Shown: positions 9,009 through 16,072 of the stretch, piece by piece
How positions within the stretch are numbered: the stretch's first letter is position 1
How the letters are laid out: every line of letters starts with the position of its first letter
Source of the DNA: Roseitalea sp.
GTDB taxonomy: Bacteria > Pseudomonadota > Alphaproteobacteria > Rhizobiales > Rhizobiaceae
Direction: 5' to 3'
Length of the DNA: 64,000 bases
Assembly (NCBI GenBank): GCA_017642895.1
Contig: JAEPON010000004.1
Span: 248,001-312,000, forward strand
Notes under the pieces: model-generated
The model's input: only the letters and a program-made list of their open reading frames with translations
Databases searched by the model: none
What the model was told of the DNA's origin: nothing
Program-made: the position numbers and the translations under genes

Positions 9009-10109
9009 TCAGCGCTCCTCGACCACAAGGCCGGTATAGCGCCGGACGGTCTGGCCCGTCCGCAGCAGGTGGCCGCCTGCGGCAACCACTTCGGCGCCTT
9101 CGGCGAGGCCCGAAACGCGGAAGCCGGTTCCTGTTTCCGAGCGAACCTCAACGGGTTGGCGGCGGACCGTCAGCCGGCCATTCTCAACCTCTTCGAGAAT
9201 CATGACGGCGGTCCCGCGATCGGCATCGGACAAAAGCGCGGATGCCGGCAGCGTCATTCCGGACGTATCGGATGGCGTGGCGGCGGTCACGGTCACCGAG
9301 GCGCCGGGCACGAGGAACTCGCTCTGAACATCGGGAAAGGCGAGCGTGACGACATAGCTTTGGCCGATGCTTCCCGTCTCGGCGCGGAACTCGACGAAGC
9401 GCAAGGCGATCGGCCGGTCCTGATCGGGCAACGTTGTGGTGAAGCGCACATCTTCCGGATTGCCGACCTTGGCCAGCAAGCGCTCGGGCAGGTCGAACTC
9501 GATGCGAACCTCGGACATGTCGTGCAGGCGCAGGATCGGCTGCCCCGGTTCCACCAGCGTGAAGTTTGCCGTCAGCCGATCCGCGACCAGCGCGTCGAAC
9601 GGTGCGACGAGTTTGGTGTCTTCAAGAGCATCTTGGGCGTCGCGCAACGCTATGTCGGAAAGATCGCGCGCGGTGCGAACATCCTCCAGCCGCGCCTGCG
9701 AGATTGTCGCGCTGTCGACAAGCGTTTGAGCGCGATCATGCTCGCGCCGGGCCTGGTCCAGTGTTGCTGTTGCCCGCTCGACAGCCCGCTCGAAAGGGGC
9801 GGGATCAAGCCGCGCCAGGAGCTTGCCGCGCATGATCCGGTCGCCCTCGATCGCATCCAGCAGATTGAGCGTTCCGCCCACTTCGAAAGAAAGATCGGCG
9901 CTTTCGCGCGCACGGACCTGGCCAAAGAACCGCCGGGTCTGCATCGCTTGCGCCGGTTGCGCTTTCACCACACGGACCGCCGGTGCCGTCTGGCCGATTG
10001 CGGGTTGCGCTGACGTTTCCATCCCGGCATCGGGCGTTGAGGCCCAAACCACGGCACCGGCGCCGAAAACGGCTGACAAAGCCAGCGTGATTGCCCATTG
10101 TTTCATCAT
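9009..10109 (-). CDS. RND efflux periplasmic adaptor (membrane fusion protein)
   Basis: A 366-residue HlyD/AcrA-type adaptor. It has an N-terminal hydrophobic signal or anchor (about residues 5-23). The split lipoyl-like half FEVGGTLNLLDAIEGDRI is followed by a coiled-coil hairpin (about 105-165), the second half around KLVAPFDALVADR, and a beta-barrel domain with HDMSEVRIEFDLPERLL. It links the inner-membrane pump, whose gene follows after three bases, to an outer-membrane channel. A second ATG lies one codon after the first. It is divergent from tetR, with a dyad between them. Confidence 0.9.
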   Translation of the reverse strand: MMKQWAITLALSAVFGAGAVVWASTPDAGMETSAQPAIGQTAPAVRVVKAQPAQAMQTRRFFGQVRARESADLSFEVGGTLNLLDAIEGDRIMRGKLLARLDPAPFERAVERATATLDQARREHDRAQTLVDSATISQARLEDVRTARDLSDIALRDAQDALEDTKLVAPFDALVADRLTANFTLVEPGQPILRLHDMSEVRIEFDLPERLLAKVGNPEDVRFTTTLPDQDRPIALRFVEFRAETGSIGQSYVVTLAFPDVQSEFLVPGASVTVTAATPSDTSGMTLPASALLSDADRGTAVMILEEVENGRLTVRRQPVEVRSETGTGFRVSGLAEGAEVVAAGGHLLRTGQTVRRYTGLVVEER

Positions 10110-10133
10110 CGAAGCATCCTAAATCAATTCCCT

Positions 10134-10143
10134 ACCGAACGGT
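10134..10143. promoter_or_regulatory. Candidate TetR operator in the efflux/tetR divergent region
   Basis: ACCGAACGGT is a dyad (ACCG-2-CGGT) embedded in CCTACCGAACGGTCGGGAGG. It lies between the adaptor start and the TetR start, where a TetR-family repressor would control both promoters. The assignment rests on position and symmetry only. Confidence 0.45.
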
Positions 10144-10178
10144 CGGGAGGGCAAGTAGAATGATCAATGAGGACGTCA

Positions 10179-10862
10179 ATGGGAGCGGTGAGACAAATGC
10201 CAACGCCTCCTGACAGTTCCGGTCAGGACAATCGCCGCGCCGACATCATCGCAAAGGCAACGGAGTTGTTCGTTTCAAAGGGTTATGCGGCCACATCCAT
10301 GAGCGCGCTGGCCGATGCGTGCGGCATTCAAAAGCCCAGCCTCTATCATCATTTTCGCGGCAAGCAGGCGCTGGTCCTTGCGTGTGTCATGGAGGGGTAT
10401 GATGTGGCGATCGAGCGGCTGAGAAAGGTCGGCAACGATGCCAAGCTGACCCATGAAGAGCGGTTCCGGCAGGCGATGGCCGAGAACTACCGGACGATCG
10501 TCAGTTCGCCGGTCGGGCGCATGTCGCCGCTGATTGCCGAGGTATCGCTGCAGTTCCCGGATGTCGCCAGGACGTTTCATGACCGCTTCATCATGCAGCA
10601 GCATGAGATCATGAGCGCGATCATCGATGGCGGTGTGGCCGCCGGCGCTTTTGTCGATCTGGACCGGCTCGGCCTCAAGCATCTGATCTTTGGCCCGATC
10701 GTGACGCTGTCACTGTCGCGTGACATGTTCGCCAGCCTCGACACGCTTGAGACGCATTTTCCGGTGGAGCGCATCCGGGACAGCCATTGCGATCTTTTGC
10801 TGAAACTGATGCGGGCGGGTTCGGCTGCCGAAACCGCGCCTGACAGGGCCAAAGAGGTGTAA
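10179..10862 (+). CDS. TetR/AcrR family transcriptional regulator
   Basis: A DNA-binding repressor of about 227 residues. The N-terminal helix-turn-helix is typical (ELFVSKGYAATSMSALADACGIQKPSLYHHF); only the ligand-binding half diverges. It is transcribed divergently from the efflux operon and is its probable local repressor. Possible starts are ATG at 10167, 10179 and 10197; 10179 has GAGGA about five bases upstream and is preferred. It converges with the IclR gene, leaving a 58-bp gap without an obvious terminator. Confidence 0.85.
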   Translation: MGAVRQMPTPPDSSGQDNRRADIIAKATELFVSKGYAATSMSALADACGIQKPSLYHHFRGKQALVLACVMEGYDVAIERLRKVGNDAKLTHEERFRQAMAENYRTIVSSPVGRMSPLIAEVSLQFPDVARTFHDRFIMQQHEIMSAIIDGGVAAGAFVDLDRLGLKHLIFGPIVTLSLSRDMFASLDTLETHFPVERIRDSHCDLLLKLMRAGSAAETAPDRAKEV

Positions 10863-10920
10863 AAGCCTGTCTTTGAGGTTTTTGCGCATCCGGTTTTGAC
10901 ACCGGAGCCACTGCCGGTTG

Positions 10921-11727
10921 TCAACTGGCCGGGCCGCCCAGCGATTGTTTGGCGGTGAACGCGACAAGCTTTCGGACCGCATCCGATTCCTGCTGGATCA
11001 AGCCGGCATCGGTGCCGATCAACGTCACCACCGCCTGGGCCTGATCATGCCAGTCCAGGACCGGGGCGGCGATGGCGACGAGCCCCGGAATGAACCGGCT
11101 GTCGACACTGGCATAACCGTCGCGCCGCATCCTGTCTTTCAATCCGGCAAGACCGCGCGCGCTGGTGTCCAGATCCTGAAAGAGCCTGGGATTGCGTTTG
11201 GCCTGGCGCAGTTCGATGTCCAGCATCGGTTCGATCAGGCGTGGTGGTGCCCAGGCCAGAAAGGCGCGACCCGTTGCCGAATTGAGCAGGGGCATTGTTG
11301 TGCCAAGGCCCATCGAGGTGATGGTCGGCGAAGCGGTACGCTCCCACCTGACGACCGTGGCGCCCTGGTCGCCCCAGATCGACAAAAGACCGGTCAGGCC
11401 GGTCTCCGCACACAGTTCCGGCAGCGCCTCGGCCGTCCGGTTGACGAAATCGTAGCGGGCGATGGCCGCAAGACCGAGTTCGGCGGCGCCGGCGCCCAGA
11501 TCATATTTGCCCGAGCGGCCGGCCTGTTCGACCAGGCCGGCATGGATGAACGAGGCCAGATAGCGATGTGCCTTGGAGAGCGGCATGTCGCAGTCGCGGG
11601 CGATCTCGGACAGCGATACGGCCTTGCCATAGCCGGCCATCGCCTTGAGCAGTCGCAAAGCCGCATCGAGCGACTGGATGCCGCCGGACGGCTCGGTTCC
11701 CTTGGTCTTGTCACGGGTGATTGTCAT
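10921..11727 (-). CDS. IclR family regulator of the salicylate/gentisate cluster
   Basis: A 268-residue IclR-type regulator: winged helix-turn-helix at the N-terminus (SLSEIARDCDMPLSKAHRYL) and an effector-binding domain with TGLLSIWGD and TGRAFLAW segments. It overlaps the end of the thioesterase gene, so the two are co-expressed and divergent from the monooxygenase-ligase gene. IclR proteins in aromatic clusters usually bind a pathway acid, so salicylate or gentisate is the natural candidate. The start used gives MTITRD; an ATG four codons earlier is also possible. A clear palindrome at 12155-12169 is its likely operator. Confidence 0.85.
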   Translation of the reverse strand: MTITRDKTKGTEPSGGIQSLDAALRLLKAMAGYGKAVSLSEIARDCDMPLSKAHRYLASFIHAGLVEQAGRSGKYDLGAGAAELGLAAIARYDFVNRTAEALPELCAETGLTGLLSIWGDQGATVVRWERTASPTITSMGLGTTMPLLNSATGRAFLAWAPPRLIEPMLDIELRQAKRNPRLFQDLDTSARGLAGLKDRMRRDGYASVDSRFIPGLVAIAAPVLDWHDQAQAVVTLIGTDAGLIQQESDAVRKLVAFTAKQSLGGPAS

Positions 11728-12136
11728 GGCTTTCCACAATGGCGCGAAGCGAGTCGGTCTTGGCGGCGATCATACCGGTCCCGGTTTGCACGAACAGCCC
11801 TCTGGTTTCGCTGCCAGATGCCATGAGTTGGCCGTCTGATCGCACCTCGTAGGCAAGCGCCACCGCCCGTTCATGCCAGCGTTCGACCACCAGATCGACC
11901 GTCAGATCGTCTCCGTTCCGGATCGGGCGGACGAACTTCGCCGACACATCCATCAGCCCGATGCCGACCGCATCGAGCTTCCGGCAGAGCACATCGTGAC
12001 CGCCGAAAGCCCACAGCCAGTCGTGAAAGGCGCGATCGAGCCACGACAGGATGTTCGGATAGTAGGCGATGCCGGCAGGGTCGCAGTCGCCGAAGCTGAC
12101 GCGGACGGAAAAGCGGTGGATGGGCTCTGTCATCAT
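11711..12136 (-). CDS. 4-hydroxybenzoyl-CoA thioesterase family protein, candidate gentisyl-CoA thioesterase
   Basis: A 141-residue hot-dog-fold thioesterase. The FGDCDPAGIAYYPN segment closely matches the active-site region of Pseudomonas 4-hydroxybenzoyl-CoA thioesterase, where the second Asp is catalytic. In this cluster a thioesterase is needed to free gentisate from gentisyl-CoA before ring cleavage, so that role is proposed. It is transcribed with the IclR gene, divergent from the fused monooxygenase-ligase. Two consecutive ATG codons give a one-residue start ambiguity. Confidence 0.8.
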   Translation of the reverse strand: MMTEPIHRFSVRVSFGDCDPAGIAYYPNILSWLDRAFHDWLWAFGGHDVLCRKLDAVGIGLMDVSAKFVRPIRNGDDLTVDLVVERWHERAVALAYEVRSDGQLMASGSETRGLFVQTGTGMIAAKTDSLRAIVESHDNHP

Positions 12137-12154
12137 TTCATAATAAGAAATCTA

Positions 12155-12169
12155 TTGCATGATATGCAA
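12155..12169. promoter_or_regulatory. Candidate IclR operator
   Basis: TTGCATGATATGCAA is a perfect inverted repeat (six-base arms, three-base spacer) in an AT-rich stretch of an otherwise GC-rich region. It sits between the divergent thioesterase and monooxygenase-ligase genes. Its size and position fit an IclR-family operator controlling both directions. Confidence 0.6.
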
Positions 12170-12217
12170 ATCTATGTATCTTCCCGCTTCACGATTGTCG
12201 AGAGGGAAGGGAGGCTC

Positions 12218-14950
12218 ATGAGCGGGTTGTCGAAGGTCGAGATTTTGGGCGGTGGGCCGGCCGGTCTTTACACGGCGATCCTGATGCGCCGGCTGATGCC
12301 GCATGTGCGGGTGCGCGTGACCGAGCAGAACCCGGTTGGGGCGACGTTCGGCTTTGGCGTCGTCTTCTCCGATCAGGCGCTCGACTTCCTGAAGGCCGAC
12401 GACCCGGACATTCATGATCTGGTCACGCCGCATATGGAGCGGTGGCAGAACATGACGCTCAACCTGCCTGGCGAACGCGTCACCCTTGACGGCGTGGGCT
12501 TTTCGGCAATCGGGCGGCTTGAACTCAACGAGATTCTGCGCAAGCACGCCGAAGCGCTCGGTATCGAGATGCGCTTTTCGCATCATGTCGCCGCGCTTGA
12601 CGAGTTGGACGCCGACCTGATCGTCGGCGCGGACGGGCTGAACTCGCTGGTGCGGCAGACGCTTGAAGCGGACTTCCAGCCGACGATCGAATATTTCGAC
12701 AATCACTTCGCCTGGTTCGGGACCACCCGGCCGTTCGATACGCTGACCCAGAGCTTCGTGAAGACCGATCGTGGCGCGTTCAACGCGCATCACTACCGTT
12801 TTGCGCCCGATCGCAGCACGTTCATCGTCGAGTGCGACGCGCCGACCTTCGAGGCCCATGGCTTCGGTTCCATGGACGAAGACGAAAGCGCCGCGCTCTG
12901 CGGTGACATCTTCGCCGACGTGCTCGAGGGCGCGCCGCTGGTGACCAACAAGTCGATGTGGCGCCGGTTTCCGCGCCTTTGGTGCAAGAACTGGGTCGCC
13001 GGTCGGCATGCGCTGTTGGGCGATGCCGTGCACACGGCGCATTTTTCGATCGGCTCGGGCACGCGCCTTGCCATGGAGGATGCGATCGCACTGGTCCGGT
13101 CGCTGGCGTCGCATGGCGATGTCGACGAGGCGCTGGCCGTCTACCAGAAAGAGCGCCAGCCCATCGCGCGCAAGATCGTCGATGCGGCCAACACCTCGGC
13201 CACATGGTATGACGGTTTTGCCGGCAAGATGGACCTCGCGCCGCTCGATTTCGCCTTCGATTACATGACCCGGTCGGGCCGGGTCGACATGGACCGGCTG
13301 CGCACCATCGCGCCACAGTTCATGGCGCGCTATGAGGCCGAAAAGGCAGCGTCTCCGGACGTGATCGTCGATCCGGTGGGCGGCGAGACGCCCGGAGCCG
13401 CGGAGATCGGCTTCGACAAGGCCGCGCACGCCAATTGTTCGGTGATCCTGTGGGACAATCTGGACCGCAATCCGGACAAGCCCGCCCTGATCGGCCCGGG
13501 CGGCACGATGACCTATCGCCAACTGGCCGCAGAAGCTGCGCGCTGGGGCCATGCCTTTGCCGGTGCAGGCCTCGAGCGCGGCGACCGCATTCCGATGTTC
13601 CTCGATGATACGCCCGTCTATCCGGCCGCGTTCTTCGGCGCGGTGCGCGCCGGTTTCGTGCCGGTCCTGTTGAACATCCAGACACCGCCCGACGTGCTGA
13701 ACTTCTTTCTCAAGGATACCGGCGCGCGGATTGCGGTCTGCGAGGCGGCGCTGGCCGACCGGTTTGCCGGCGATACGCTTGAAGGCACGGCGCTCGAAAC
13801 GCTGGTCATCGCCAATGGCGCGGTCGGCGGTGACGGCCAGGTCGCGGCCGAGGCGTTTGTCGCCGGACAGCCCGAAACGCTCGATTGCGCCGACACAGGT
13901 CCGGACGACATGGCCTTCTGGATGTATTCGTCCGGCTCGACCGGCCGGCCCAAGGGCGTCGTGCATCTGCATCACGACATGGCCTATACGCACGCTTCGT
14001 TCGGCGACCATGTGCTGAAGCTGCGGGCCGACGACATCTGCTTTTCGGTGCCCAAGCTCTATTTCGCATACGGCTTCGGCAACGCGATCACCTTCCCGTT
14101 CTCGGTCGGCGCGACGACGCTTCTGATGCCCGGCCAGCCGCAGGCCGACCGCGTGCTCGACATGATTGAGGAATGGCGCCCCACCGTGCTGTTCGGACTG
14201 CCAACCCTCTACACCGCGCTGGCGCGGGCCGAGGCGCTGAACGAGCGCGACCTGTCATCGCTGCGGCAATCCATGTCGGCGGCCGAGGTTCTGTCCGAAG
14301 ACGTCTACAATGCGTGGAAGGCGCGCACCGGCCACGGGCCGACCGAAGGGCTCGGTTCGACGGAGATGCTGCACATCTATCTGTCGAACGCGCTCGACGA
14401 TCACCGATTGGGCGCGGCGGGCAAGCGCGTGCCGGGTTACGAGGTGCGCCTCGATACGGCGGACGGCAAGCCGACAGCGCCCGGCGAAGAGGGCGTGATG
14501 CTGGTGCGCGGCCATTCGTCGGCACCGTGCTATTGGCGCCGGCCCGACAAGACGCGCGACACGATGCGCGGCGACTGGCTCTATACGGGCGACCGCTTCA
14601 TCGAAAAAGACGGATACTTCTATTTCCAGGGGCGCGCCGACGATCTGATCAAGGTGTCGGGCCAATGGGTCTGGCCGCTGGAAGTCGAGCGTTGCCTGAA
14701 CGAGCATCCGGACGTGCATGAATGCGCGGTCCTGGCGCACGAACTGCCCGACCGGCGCATGACGCTGCGAGCCGTCGTGCGGCTCAGGGACGGTGCTGGC
14801 CCTGGCGATGCCCAGAGCGACCGGCTTCGCGACTACGTCAAGGCGCATCTGCAGCCGTACAAATATCCGCGCATCATCGATTACACCGACGAACTGCCGA
14901 AAACCGGCACGGGCAAGATCGACCGCCACGCGCTTCGCGAAGCGCGGTGA
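12218..14950 (+). CDS. Fused FAD-dependent aryl-CoA monooxygenase and benzoate-CoA-ligase-type protein
   Basis: A single 910-residue protein with two enzyme halves. Residues 1 to about 385 form an FAD monooxygenase of the salicylyl-CoA 5-hydroxylase/2-aminobenzoyl-CoA hydroxylase type: LGGGPAGLY dinucleotide motif at 10-18, GVVFSDQALDFL, and the FAD-ribityl LLGDAVHTAHF segment near 268. Residues from about 395 to the end form an adenylate-forming ligase of the benzoate-CoA ligase family: P-loop YSSGSTGRPKG near 570, KLYFAYGFGN, LYTGDRF, and the C-terminal PKTGTGKID lysine near 897. It could activate salicylate and hydroxylate the CoA ester to gentisyl-CoA in one polypeptide. The frame is continuous with no internal stop. 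The ATG has AGGGAGG three bases upstream. Anthranilate is an alternative substrate, but the linked gentisate genes favour salicylate. Confidence 0.85.
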   Translation: MSGLSKVEILGGGPAGLYTAILMRRLMPHVRVRVTEQNPVGATFGFGVVFSDQALDFLKADDPDIHDLVTPHMERWQNMTLNLPGERVTLDGVGFSAIGRLELNEILRKHAEALGIEMRFSHHVAALDELDADLIVGADGLNSLVRQTLEADFQPTIEYFDNHFAWFGTTRPFDTLTQSFVKTDRGAFNAHHYRFAPDRSTFIVECDAPTFEAHGFGSMDEDESAALCGDIFADVLEGAPLVTNKSMWRRFPRLWCKNWVAGRHALLGDAVHTAHFSIGSGTRLAMEDAIALVRSLASHGDVDEALAVYQKERQPIARKIVDAANTSATWYDGFAGKMDLAPLDFAFDYMTRSGRVDMDRLRTIAPQFMARYEAEKAASPDVIVDPVGGETPGAAEIGFDKAAHANCSVILWDNLDRNPDKPALIGPGGTMTYRQLAAEAARWGHAFAGAGLERGDRIPMFLDDTPVYPAAFFGAVRAGFVPVLLNIQTPPDVLNFFLKDTGARIAVCEAALADRFAGDTLEGTALETLVIANGAVGGDGQVAAEAFVAGQPETLDCADTGPDDMAFWMYSSGSTGRPKGVVHLHHDMAYTHASFGDHVLKLRADDICFSVPKLYFAYGFGNAITFPFSVGATTLLMPGQPQADRVLDMIEEWRPTVLFGLPTLYTALARAEALNERDLSSLRQSMSAAEVLSEDVYNAWKARTGHGPTEGLGSTEMLHIYLSNALDDHRLGAAGKRVPGYEVRLDTADGKPTAPGEEGVMLVRGHSSAPCYWRRPDKTRDTMRGDWLYTGDRFIEKDGYFYFQGRADDLIKVSGQWVWPLEVERCLNEHPDVHECAVLAHELPDRRMTLRAVVRLRDGAGPGDAQSDRLRDYVKAHLQPYKYPRIIDYTDELPKTGTGKIDRHALREAR

Positions 14951-15046
14951 GAGGTGGGCCAGACATGCCGGCGGCAAGGGCGCGTTTGAACGCAACGTCC
15001 TGTCTCGGCGTCAAACAACAACGCAGTCTTCATTGGGAGGAATGAC

Positions 15047-16012
15047 ATGCATCTTGCAAGAAATGTGATGGCGGCGCTCGTGTCGCTGGGTCTGACGGGC
15101 GCGGCGGCCGCGCAGGTCAGTTCGATCTCGACACCGCCTCAGGGCTCGGTGTGGAACACGATGGGCTCGGTGATCGCCGGCCAGGTGCGTGAGAGCGCCG
15201 ACATGGCGATGGTCGTGCAGCCCTATGGCGGCAACGCCCAGATGATGCAGTCGGTCAATGAGGGGCTCGCCGAGTTTTCGCTCAACGATGTCAATGACGT
15301 GATCACCGCCGTCCAGGGCGGCGGCGAGTATTCGGCCGCAATGCCCAATCTCCGTGTCATTGCGCGCATCAATCCATTTCCGGTCGGGCTCTATGTCAAG
15401 GAAAGCGCCGGAATAACGTCGGTCGCAGAGCTTGCGGGCAAGAGCGTTCCGTCCGGCTGGGACGCGTTTCCCATCGCGCGTTCGCACATCACCGCCATCC
15501 TGGCCGCCGGCGGCCTGACTTGGGACGATGTCCGGCAGGTGCCGGTTCCTGAACTGATCCGCGGATCGGACGACATGGCGTCCGGGCGCGTCGACAGCGC
15601 CTTTTTCGCCGTGGGCGGGCCGAAAGTCGCCGAAGTGGACGCGTCGGTGGGCGGCGTGCGGTTCCTGACGGTCGAGGCCAGTGACGAGACGCTGGCGAAG
15701 ATCCAGGAGGTTCGCCCGGCCTTCTATTTCCTCGAAGTGGCGCCTGCGCCGCCGCGCGTCGGCGTCAAGGAGCCGATGATGTTTGTGACGTGGGACAATG
15801 TCATGGTTGCGGGCACGCACGTCACCGAAGAGCAGGTGACGACGCTCCTGACGGTGCTGTTTGACGAAGCCGAGGCTATCGGCAATGCCTATCCGCCGCT
15901 GCGCGCGCTCAATCTCGAGACCGCCTACAAGGACTATCCGGGGCTCGACTATCATCCCGCCGCAATCGCGTTCTTCGAGGACCGCGGCGTGACGCGGGCG
16001 CCAGCCGACTGA
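15047..16012 (+). CDS. TAXI family TRAP transporter solute receptor
   Basis: A 321-residue periplasmic substrate-binding protein with a signal peptide (cleavage after about residue 22, GAAAAQ). Segments such as ISTPPQGSVWNTMGS and KSVPSGWDAFPIARSH are typical of TAXI receptors, which work with a fused TRAP permease; that permease is encoded next. It is placed directly after the salicylate-activating gene, so uptake of salicylate or a related aromatic acid is the likely job. A strong GGGAGG site precedes the ATG. A 96-bp gap upstream may hold an internal promoter. Confidence 0.85.
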   Translation: MHLARNVMAALVSLGLTGAAAAQVSSISTPPQGSVWNTMGSVIAGQVRESADMAMVVQPYGGNAQMMQSVNEGLAEFSLNDVNDVITAVQGGGEYSAAMPNLRVIARINPFPVGLYVKESAGITSVAELAGKSVPSGWDAFPIARSHITAILAAGGLTWDDVRQVPVPELIRGSDDMASGRVDSAFFAVGGPKVAEVDASVGGVRFLTVEASDETLAKIQEVRPAFYFLEVAPAPPRVGVKEPMMFVTWDNVMVAGTHVTEEQVTTLLTVLFDEAEAIGNAYPPLRALNLETAYKDYPGLDYHPAAIAFFEDRGVTRAPAD

Positions 16013-16027
16013 TCATGTGATATGCCC

Positions 16028-16047
16028 GAGGGCGTTGATGCGCCCTC
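16028..16047 (+). other. Intercistronic hairpin between TRAP receptor and permease
   Basis: GAGGGCG and CGCCCTC form a perfect seven-base-pair stem with a six-base loop, 15 bases after the receptor stop. It lies before the preferred permease start. No T-tract follows. Such hairpins between receptor and permease genes commonly stabilise the upstream mRNA or attenuate, giving more receptor than permease. Confidence 0.5.
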
Positions 16048-16072
16048 CGGCACGTTCTTGCGGGAAACCAGC

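Noticed and set aside
12218..14950. Assignment of the fusion as 2-aminobenzoyl-CoA monooxygenase for anthranilate
   Set aside because: No reductase domain or anthranilate genes are linked, and gentisate ring-cleavage genes follow, so salicylate fits better.
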